From Clostridia bacterium (GTDB lineage Bacteria; Bacillota; Clostridia; Christensenellales; UBA1242), in NCBI GenBank assembly GCA_009929275.1, contig SAAW01000013.1:1-32418 (forward strand): DNA of 32,418 bases. Reading direction: 5' to 3'. Position 1 is the stretch's first letter. The number at the start of each line of letters is the position of its first letter. Both the position numbers and the translations under genes were made by a program. Shown here one piece after another: positions 25,518-32,418 of this stretch. The notes below the pieces were generated by a model that made no database searches, was not told the DNA's origin, and worked only from the letters and a program-made list of their open reading frames with translations.

Positions 25518-26291
25518 ATGGCAAATAAAGTGGACATCTGCGGGATTAACACCGCTGAAATTCCGAAGTTAAAAGCACAGGAAATTGCTGTCCTTATGAA
25601 AAGACTTAAAACTGGCGACGAAGACGCTCGTCAACTTTTTCTTTATTCAAATATGCGACTTGTTCTCAGCGTGGTGAAGCGATTTGCCACAAAAAGAGAC
25701 AATGTTGACGATATTTTTCAAGTCGGATTTGTTGGACTCATAAAGGCAATGGAGAATTTTGACGAAAACTTTAATGTAAAATTTTCCACTTATGCTGTGC
25801 CGATGATTATCGGTGAAATTAGGAGATTTTTGAGAGATAATTCGCCTGTGCGAGTGAGCCGAAGTTTGAGAGACACCGCATATAGGGCTCTTCAAGCACG
25901 AGATAAACTCTCAAAAGGCAATCCAAATGAGCCAAATTTAGACGAGATTGCGGACGAAGCGGGGCTGAAATTGAGAGAAGTTTTGAACGCACTTGATGCC
26001 ATTTCCGAACCAATTTCGCTTTTTGAAAACGTTTATAACGACAGCGATGAGAGTGTTCTTGTGATGGACCAAATTAAAGATGTTAAAAATAGCAGTGATG
26101 AATTTATTGAGCATGTGGCACTAAAAGAGGCACTTAATGGGCTAAAAAGCCGTGAAAAAGAGATTTTGTGGTTGAGATATTTTTTGGGAAAAACGCAAGT
26201 GGAGATAAGTTCACAGGTTGGGATTTCTCAAGCACAGGTGAGCCGACTTGAAAAAAATGCTCTGGAAGAAATTAAAAAAGAATTCGTTTGA
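25518..26291 (+). CDS. sigG: RNA polymerase sporulation sigma factor SigG
   Basis: 257 aa; MANKVDICGINTAEIPKLK N-terminus and sigma-70 regions 2-4. Confidence 0.95.
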   Translation: MANKVDICGINTAEIPKLKAQEIAVLMKRLKTGDEDARQLFLYSNMRLVLSVVKRFATKRDNVDDIFQVGFVGLIKAMENFDENFNVKFSTYAVPMIIGEIRRFLRDNSPVRVSRSLRDTAYRALQARDKLSKGNPNEPNLDEIADEAGLKLREVLNALDAISEPISLFENVYNDSDESVLVMDQIKDVKNSSDEFIEHVALKEALNGLKSREKEILWLRYFLGKTQVEISSQVGISQAQVSRLEKNALEEIKKEFV

Positions 26292-26393
26292 TTTTGTTTT
26301 TTTTGTTCTAATTTATTTTTTATTTTAATTTTTTGATTATTTTTTTGATTATATTAACACAATTTTTCCTAAAAAACTTTTTGCAAAAATATT

Positions 26394-27122
26394 TTAGTTT
26401 GCATTTGCTTTAACAAGGTCTTTTTTGAGTCTTAAAAGGATTTTTTTCTCTATTCTTGAAATGTAACTTTGCAAAATCCCTAACATATCCGCCACTTCTT
26501 TTTGCGTGCTTTCGTCGTCTCCATTGAGTCCGAAACGAAGTTCCATAATTTTTTGCTCCCTTATGTTTAACTTTCTGACTGCATTCCACAAGAGAATTTT
26601 CTCGTTATTTTTCTCCATTTCATTGTTTATATTGTCATTTTCGTTCACCAAAATGTCTGCTAAAATAAGTTCGTTGCCGTCTTTGTCTAAATTTAGAGGT
26701 TCGTCGATGCTCATCTCAAAACTTCGTTTATTTTTCTTGCGAATATACATCAAAATCTCATTTTCAATGCACCTTGACGCATAAGTGGCAAGTTTTATGT
26801 TTTTCTCTATGTCAAAAGACTGCACCGCTTTGATAAGTCCGATTGCGCCGACGGAAATCAGGTCGTCGAGTTCAATGCCTGTGTTGTCAAATTTTTTGGC
26901 AATGTAGACGACGAGCCGAAGATTATGTTCGATGAGTTCAGATTTAGCACTTTCATCTTTATTCCTAAGTCTGTCCATAATTATGAGTTCTTCTTCCACA
27001 GAAAGAGTTTTTGGCAAGACTTCTTTGCCTGAAATGTATGCAATTAATTTTTCCTTTATTTCAAAGTAATCTCTGTGAAAAAATTTTTTAATTATTTTAA
27101 CCAAAACATTAATAAAATTCAT
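26394..27122 (-). CDS. sigE: RNA polymerase sporulation sigma factor SigE
   Basis: 242 aa; LPKTLSVEEELIIMDRL...HNLRLVVYIAKKFDNTGIELDDLISVGAIGLIKAVQSF; directly downstream of spoIIGA. Confidence 0.95.
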   Translation of the reverse strand: MNFINVLVKIIKKFFHRDYFEIKEKLIAYISGKEVLPKTLSVEEELIIMDRLRNKDESAKSELIEHNLRLVVYIAKKFDNTGIELDDLISVGAIGLIKAVQSFDIEKNIKLATYASRCIENEILMYIRKKNKRSFEMSIDEPLNLDKDGNELILADILVNENDNINNEMEKNNEKILLWNAVRKLNIREQKIMELRFGLNGDDESTQKEVADMLGILQSYISRIEKKILLRLKKDLVKANAN

Positions 27123-27165
27123 ATAAACCCCTTTTTTAGTTCAGTTTTGTTCAAATTCTGTGCCA

Positions 27166-27972
27166 CTACAATGCAAGTGGACTTAAAAGCGCTTCATAAT
27201 CCTTATCGTAAAAATTGTTTGAAAGACCTACTAAAAGGTGAAGTTCTTCCCTTTTGTTATTTTCATTTTTTAACACTTTTTCAATGTGGCACACAAACAT
27301 TTTTGACTTTGAACCGACTGTTGAAAAAGTTATGTATTTGCCATCAATTTTTTTGTCAAGACGGCTTTGAAGATAATCTACAACCGTCGCACTTTTGCCA
27401 AAAAGTTTGTTGAATGTTTCAAAATTAAGAAGTAAAATCGACAAGCCTGTTTCGTCATCTTGCAAAAGATTTCCACTGTCGAGATAGGCTTTTATGTCAT
27501 ATTTGTTTTCTCCATTTTGCAAGGTGAGATTATAGTAGAAACTAACAAGTTTTTTCTTTTTGTAAAATTGTTTTATTATGCTTGAAAGAAGGCTAAAACT
27601 ACAAACGCAAAGAAATGTTTTTGCAAGATTAAGAAGAGTTCCTTGGCAAAAAATCTCTGCAAACGAAAACAATCCATTGAGCAAAAAGTTTGAAAAAATT
27701 ACGACAAAAGAAAACAGTAAAAATGTTTTTGAATAATATTTTTCCACCAAAATGCAGGACATAATTAGTTGTAGAATAATGTTAACAACAACTAAATATA
27801 AGGTTGAAATGGTCAAAAAAATGTTGATAACGCTTGAAAAAACACCTATTATGCTGACACAAAAAGTCTTTAAAAAATTGACTTTTTGGCAAACAAACCT
27901 TTGTGCTAAAATAAGTATCAAAAAATTTGTTAGGATATTTAAAAAGATTATGTCTTCTATGTATTCAACCAT
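27166..27972 (-). CDS. spoIIGA: Sigma-E processing peptidase SpoIIGA
   Basis: 268 aa; N-terminal TM segments starting MVEYIEDIIFLNILTNFLIL, KAYLDSGNLLQDDETGLSI Asp-protease-like motif, adjacent to sigE. Confidence 0.9.
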   Translation of the reverse strand: MVEYIEDIIFLNILTNFLILILAQRFVCQKVNFLKTFCVSIIGVFSSVINIFLTISTLYLVVVNIILQLIMSCILVEKYYSKTFLLFSFVVIFSNFLLNGLFSFAEIFCQGTLLNLAKTFLCVCSFSLLSSIIKQFYKKKKLVSFYYNLTLQNGENKYDIKAYLDSGNLLQDDETGLSILLLNFETFNKLFGKSATVVDYLQSRLDKKIDGKYITFSTVGSKSKMFVCHIEKVLKNENNKREELHLLVGLSNNFYDKDYEALLSPLAL

Positions 27973-28030
27973 AATCCAATTATATTCAAAGAAAACTCAA
28001 TCTTTAATTAAAATTTTATACAAAAAAAAT

Positions 28031-28068
28031 AAAAAATGACTTCTTTTGTATTTTGAAGTCATTTTTTT
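28031..28068. terminator. Bidirectional intrinsic terminator between ftsZ and spoIIGA
   Basis: AAAAAATGACTTC-ttttgtatttt-GAAGTCATTTTTTT. Confidence 0.8.
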
Positions 28069-28118
28069 AAAATTTATTTTATGTAATCTTATTTTTATTA
28101 GTTTTTTAAAAAATTTTG

Positions 28119-29309
28119 TTATCTCTTGTTTCGAAGTTTGTTTAAAAATGGCGGAATATGGTCGTCATCTTCATCAACATGGACAACAGAAGTTAAGTTT
28201 GGACTTTTTCTTTCGTCAACATGATCGACGTTCTCTTTTTTTAGACTATTCTCCAAGTTTTCCACTGAATTAAACCTTTCAAAATTGAGGTTAATTCTTG
28301 GCACGTCATTTTCCACTTTCACAGTTTCTTTTGATTGTTCAAAACTCTTGTTGTGAAATCCTGTGGCAATGACAGTGATCTCCACTTGTTCGCTAAGTCC
28401 ATCTTCCACACCAGCACCAAAAATAATGTTGCAATTTGGGTCTACGACTTCTCGCACCAAATTCGCGGCCTCATTAACTTCGTCAATTGGCAAATCTAGC
28501 CCGCCTTTAACATTGAGCAAAATGCCCGTTGCACCCTCAATATTAGTTTCAAGAAGTGGGCTTTGCACGGCTTGACGGACGGCGTCGATAGTTTTATTTT
28601 CGCCTTTTCCTCGCCCGATCCCCATATGCGCAAGGCCTTTATCTTTCATAATAGTCTTCACATCAGCAAAGTCAAGATTGATGAGACTTGGGGTGACGAT
28701 AAGGTCAGAAATACCTTGAATTCCTTGTCTTAAAACGTCGTCTGCACACCTGAATGCCTCGACGATTGGAGTGCCTTTTGGCACGATTTTGAGGAGTTTA
28801 TCGTTTGGAATTATAACAAGTGTGTCCACATATTTTTTGAGGTTTTCGATGCCTCTTTCTGCATTTTCCATTCGCTTTCTGCCTTCAAAATTGAAAGGTT
28901 TTGTGACAACGGCAATGGTTAAAATGTCCATTTCTTTCGCAATCTGAGCAACAATTGGAGCAGCACCTGTTCCCGTGCCACCGCCCATTCCTGCAGTGAT
29001 GAAAACGAGATCACACCCTTTGAGCATCTCGGTGATGACTGCTTTGCTTTCTTCAGCGGCTTTTTGCCCAATCTCTGGGTCAGCGCCTGCACCTAACCCC
29101 CTTGTGAGTTTCTCCCCAATTTGAATTCGGTGAGTTGCCTTACTCATAAGCAACGCTTGTTTGTCAGTGTTTATCGCAACAAACTCAGCACTGGTGATGT
29201 TCGCTGCCACCATTCTGTTCACGGCGTTGTTGCCACCTCCCCCGATGCCCACAACTTTGATGTTTGCCACCTGACTGATGCTATTTGATGAATACATATT
29301 TTCCTCCAA
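28119..29309 (-). CDS. ftsZ: Cell division protein FtsZ
   Basis: 396 aa; [27 protein letters not shown] tubulin signature, C-terminal [12 protein letters not shown]. Confidence 0.99.
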   Translation of the reverse strand: MEENMYSSNSISQVANIKVVGIGGGGNNAVNRMVAANITSAEFVAINTDKQALLMSKATHRIQIGEKLTRGLGAGADPEIGQKAAEESKAVITEMLKGCDLVFITAGMGGGTGTGAAPIVAQIAKEMDILTIAVVTKPFNFEGRKRMENAERGIENLKKYVDTLVIIPNDKLLKIVPKGTPIVEAFRCADDVLRQGIQGISDLIVTPSLINLDFADVKTIMKDKGLAHMGIGRGKGENKTIDAVRQAVQSPLLETNIEGATGILLNVKGGLDLPIDEVNEAANLVREVVDPNCNIIFGAGVEDGLSEQVEITVIATGFHNKSFEQSKETVKVENDVPRINLNFERFNSVENLENSLKKENVDHVDERKSPNLTSVVHVDEDDDHIPPFLNKLRNKR

Positions 29310-29317
29310 TTTTTCTA

Positions 29318-30427
29318 TTAATTGTTGATTGCATAATTTAGAACCGACATAGATGATGAAAAGTTTGGTTTGTTATATTGAGAATATGGCACGTCTGCAA
29401 TTGTCACATTTTTGCCAATAAGTTTTGAAAAAATGCTTTTTCCGCCTTTAATGAATGAAAGCCCTCCGCCAGTTAGATTGATTGAGATGAAATCTGGGAA
29501 GTTGTATTGCCAAAGATTGAAACATTTTTTGATGCCTTGGGCAATCATTTCAATTCGGCTTTCAACAATGGCATTTGCCACTTTCATTGAGACTGGGATT
29601 GCTTGTCCGTCCACCATTATGTCATATGTATCGTTTTCGTCTGGTTCAATGCACAAAACAACTTTTTTGAGAAGTTCTTCTGCTGATTGAAAAGAAATTT
29701 TGAGGCATTTGGAAAGGTCTGCTGAAATGTAGCCTCCTCCCAAAGAAAAACTGGAAAGATTGAGCATTCCTCTGCCTCGAATGAGTGCGACAGATGTTGT
29801 GATGTAGCCACAATCGACGAGTAAAACATATTGGTCACGCTGTTCTTCATCGAAAAGATATAACGATTGAGCATAGATTGAAGAAATAAAATTAATCTTA
29901 AAAATGCTCTGTTTATTCAAAATGTTTGAAACTTTGACAAGAAAACTGTTTTTTGCATAGAGAAATGATAGACACCCCGAAATCTTGCTTTCAATTTGAG
30001 AAAGGGGATTTTTAATCTTAATATTGTCGCCCAAAACATAGTAGATTGAATCTTGATTTATCACCGAAAAATTGGGGTATTCCACTCTTGCTTCGCTGAA
30101 CAACTCGTCGATATCTTTTTTAGTAATCTTTTTTGGTTTCAAAAAAGTTTGAGTGTTTGTGAAGCATTTGCAAAAGCAAAACTCTGTGGGGACTCCAACT
30201 GTGAGAGATGAAATCTTGATGTCACAAACTCTTTGGGCTCCTTGAATACAGTGAAAAATAGCCTTTTCTAAGTTCTTTGGTTCAATGAACTCGCCGTCCA
30301 TAAAACCCTCATAGTTCTCACTATATTTCGCTTTGACATTAAGAGTGTTGTTCACATCTTTTTGTCCGATAAGAATGGTGAGTTTTTGACTTCCAAAATC
30401 AAGAATTGCGACTTCATTTTTAGCCAT
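29318..30427 (-). CDS. ftsA: Cell division protein FtsA-like (actin-fold ATPase)
   Basis: ATG 30427 with GGAG RBS (ORF-track start at 30544 too long); [45 protein letters not shown]; adjacent to ftsZ. Confidence 0.88.
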   Translation of the reverse strand: MAKNEVAILDFGSQKLTILIGQKDVNNTLNVKAKYSENYEGFMDGEFIEPKNLEKAIFHCIQGAQRVCDIKISSLTVGVPTEFCFCKCFTNTQTFLKPKKITKKDIDELFSEARVEYPNFSVINQDSIYYVLGDNIKIKNPLSQIESKISGCLSFLYAKNSFLVKVSNILNKQSIFKINFISSIYAQSLYLFDEEQRDQYVLLVDCGYITTSVALIRGRGMLNLSSFSLGGGYISADLSKCLKISFQSAEELLKKVVLCIEPDENDTYDIMVDGQAIPVSMKVANAIVESRIEMIAQGIKKCFNLWQYNFPDFISINLTGGGLSFIKGGKSIFSKLIGKNVTIADVPYSQYNKPNFSSSMSVLNYAINN

Positions 30428-30558
30428 ATTTTCTCCATGTAAAAAAATTTTTTCACATAACTTATTATACCTTTTATATAAAAAAATTGTCAAACAAAAA
30501 AATGCCATTTTGATTTTTAGTATCAAAAATGTTTTTTGGCACAAAAAACGGCGTTTTT

Positions 30559-31728
30559 TCAGTTAAAAAAGCCTGTTAAGTCGAGAACTCCAAAACCCTC
30601 TTCGTTGCGATTTTTTGTTAGTTTAAAACAATTATTGATAAGTTTGATTTTCAATCTGTCGGGAGTTAAAGATGGATTTTTAGAAATGATAAGAGCACAA
30701 ATGCCTGCAATGATTGGAGTTGCGACGCTTGTTCCGCTCATTTTGACATAAAATTCCTTTGTTTCTTTGTTAAATCCTGCGCCTTTTATATTCACTGCAG
30801 GGGCGACAAGGTCGGGCTTGAAAAACATTCCCGCTGGCCCACGAGAAGAAAAGTTTGCTATCTCAAATTTGCTTCTGTCAAAATTTCCGTTTTCATCTCG
30901 CTTGTCGTCAAAACCGCCAACTGTGATTATTTTGCTGGAATATCCGGGGGATTTTATGGTGAAATTTTCTGGCCCGCTGTTGCCCGCAGCCGCCACCACG
31001 ACAAGTCCCATATTCCAAAGACTTTCTGCCCCCACAACAAGCGTATCATTTTTGCCAAGAGGGTTGCTCCCAAAACTCATACACACCACTTTGATGCCAT
31101 ATTTTTTATAGTTGTCGCTAATCCATTGCATTGCTTCCAAAATTTTGTATGCGCCTGTTTCGCCGTTTTGTTCAAGTGCTTTTATGGAAATTATGTTGCT
31201 TTTTGGAGAAACACCCGAATATTTCCCTCCACTTGCAAGCCCGCTTCCGCAAGCAATGCTTGTGACATATGTCCCGTGTCCGTTGTCGTCATAGCAGTTT
31301 TTTTTATCATTAATCAAGTCGACAAACTTTATAACTCTGTTTTTTGGCACGCAAAAGTCAATGTGCGGATTGAGCCCTGTGTCGATGAAAGCGACTGTCA
31401 CATTTTCCCCTGTATAACCGTTTTCAAAAAGATTTTTGACATTTAAAATTTTTTTGGCGACATCAATTTGTGTGGAAACTCTCGTCTGTTTTGCGATGAA
31501 ACCGACAACGCTTATTTTAGCAAACTTCACAATTTGTTTTTGTGAAAGTGTAACCCCAATTGCGTTTATAAAAGAGTATTCGTAGAACTTTAACCCCTGC
31601 TTTTTTGCCTCAATTTTGAGTTTTTGAAAGTTTTTGGCATAGACAACGCAGTCGTTATATATCTCATAACTCTTAATTTGCACGACGTTTAAAAGTTCCA
31701 AACAAATTTTGTTCAAATAATTATTCAT
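30559..31728 (-). CDS. S8 family (subtilisin-like) serine peptidase
   Basis: 389 aa; catalytic triad motifs VAFIDTGLNPHID, NGHGTYVTSIACG, MSGTSVATPIIAG; no evident signal peptide. Confidence 0.95.
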   Translation of the reverse strand: MNNYLNKICLELLNVVQIKSYEIYNDCVVYAKNFQKLKIEAKKQGLKFYEYSFINAIGVTLSQKQIVKFAKISVVGFIAKQTRVSTQIDVAKKILNVKNLFENGYTGENVTVAFIDTGLNPHIDFCVPKNRVIKFVDLINDKKNCYDDNGHGTYVTSIACGSGLASGGKYSGVSPKSNIISIKALEQNGETGAYKILEAMQWISDNYKKYGIKVVCMSFGSNPLGKNDTLVVGAESLWNMGLVVVAAAGNSGPENFTIKSPGYSSKIITVGGFDDKRDENGNFDRSKFEIANFSSRGPAGMFFKPDLVAPAVNIKGAGFNKETKEFYVKMSGTSVATPIIAGICALIISKNPSLTPDRLKIKLINNCFKLTKNRNEEGFGVLDLTGFFN

Positions 31729-32029
31729 CTAATTTACTTAACAAATTCTCAAAAAAGTTTTTTTGATTTTGGTTCATATATGGAGCAACACTGGAGAGAG
31801 TTTCTCGAATTTTATCCTTTGAAAGACTGCCTTGTTTTATCTTTTCTTTGCTACTTGAGAGAAATTCATCGACAAGTTCGTCTTTTGAATAGTTTTTATA
31901 TTTTTTATACAAATCTTTTGCGTTTGTCTTGGTGTTTTCGTCAATCTTTTTTTCTAAATCTTCCTGACAGATTTTTTCTTCTTTTTCATCAAACTTTTCG
32001 CTTGCAAAATCAAACAAATTTTTTTTCAT
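31721..32029 (-). CDS. Small charged hypothetical protein
   Basis: 102 aa, Lys/Glu-rich; stop overlaps the S8 peptidase start by 8 nt (ATGAATAA); GGGAAG-type RBS. Confidence 0.8.
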   Translation of the reverse strand: MKKNLFDFASEKFDEKEEKICQEDLEKKIDENTKTNAKDLYKKYKNYSKDELVDEFLSSSKEKIKQGSLSKDKIRETLSSVAPYMNQNQKNFFENLLSKLDE

Positions 32030-32155
32030 TTTCTTCCCTTTATAAATCGTTTGTATTATATATGTTGTCAGATTTTTTATTGTTAAAAATTAAAAATATT
32101 AACTTCAAAAATATGTTGTAAAATAAAAAAAGTTTTAATCATATAATAAAAATAT

Positions 32156-32418
32156 ATGAATGAAGAAAAAAACAAATCTCAGCAACATAAAGACATATCA
32201 TCTTGTTATCCTTTTGATATGATTGATGAAAAAATTGTTAAAAATCAGCAATATAACTCAAATGCGAAAACAAATGAGAATTTTTATAATGGAAATTATA
32301 ATTTTAATGCTGGCAGTAATCAAAATAATAATGAAAGTGCAAATGCAAATTCATTTAATGGCAATGAATCAAATCAAAATATGAATGAAAATAACAATTA
32401 CAATAACAATAATAATGA
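32156..32418 (+). CDS. Asn-rich low-complexity protein, truncated by window edge
   Basis: ATG at 32156, open to the end of the window: MNEEKNKSQQHKDISSCYPFDMIDEKIVKNQQYNSNAK...NNNYNNNNN. No clear SD; not in ORF track. Confidence 0.55.
   Translation, partial: MNEEKNKSQQHKDISSCYPFDMIDEKIVKNQQYNSNAKTNENFYNGNYNFNAGSNQNNNESANANSFNGNESNQNMNENNNYNNNNN

Overview
AT-rich, mostly chromosomal window from an endospore-forming Firmicute (probably an uncultivated Clostridia; lineage is inferred from gene content only). Housekeeping and sporulation genes: glyS, ackA, pta, patatin-like phospholipase, ylbJ/spoVV-like, DUF4364, murI, a Y-family polymerase, spoIVA, plsY, der, feoB, feoA, nrdR, ylmC/ymxH-like, sigG, sigE, spoIIGA, ftsZ, ftsA and an S8 subtilase. 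There are eight tRNA genes: Val-CAC alone, and a divergent cluster of Leu-UAG, Lys-UUU, Gln-UUG, Gln-CUG on the minus strand and Gly-UCC, Arg-UCU, His-GUG on the plus strand. Two CDS run off the window edges. The region around 14.0-17.9 kb is the most accessory-looking part: tRNA cluster, repeated tRNA 3'-end/terminator module, and a tandem pair of paralogous orphan proteins. Main items for a second look: (i) a tRNA-Leu trailer that can pair with the tRNA 3' acceptor strand around an intrinsic terminator, with a 48-bp exact copy 198 bp away; (ii) the orphan paralog pair; (iii) an unlisted 47-aa YolD-like ORF next to the Y-family polymerase; (iv) a 14-bp VNTR and duplicated translation start between feoA and feoB, and a Cys-rich FeoB tail; (v) sigG inverted to face sigE; (vi) FtsA without an evident membrane-targeting tail; (vii) a signal-less subtilase overlapping a small charged-protein gene. 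No CRISPR array, rRNA, transposase or prophage module was recognised. All calls are from reading the sequence; no database search was run.
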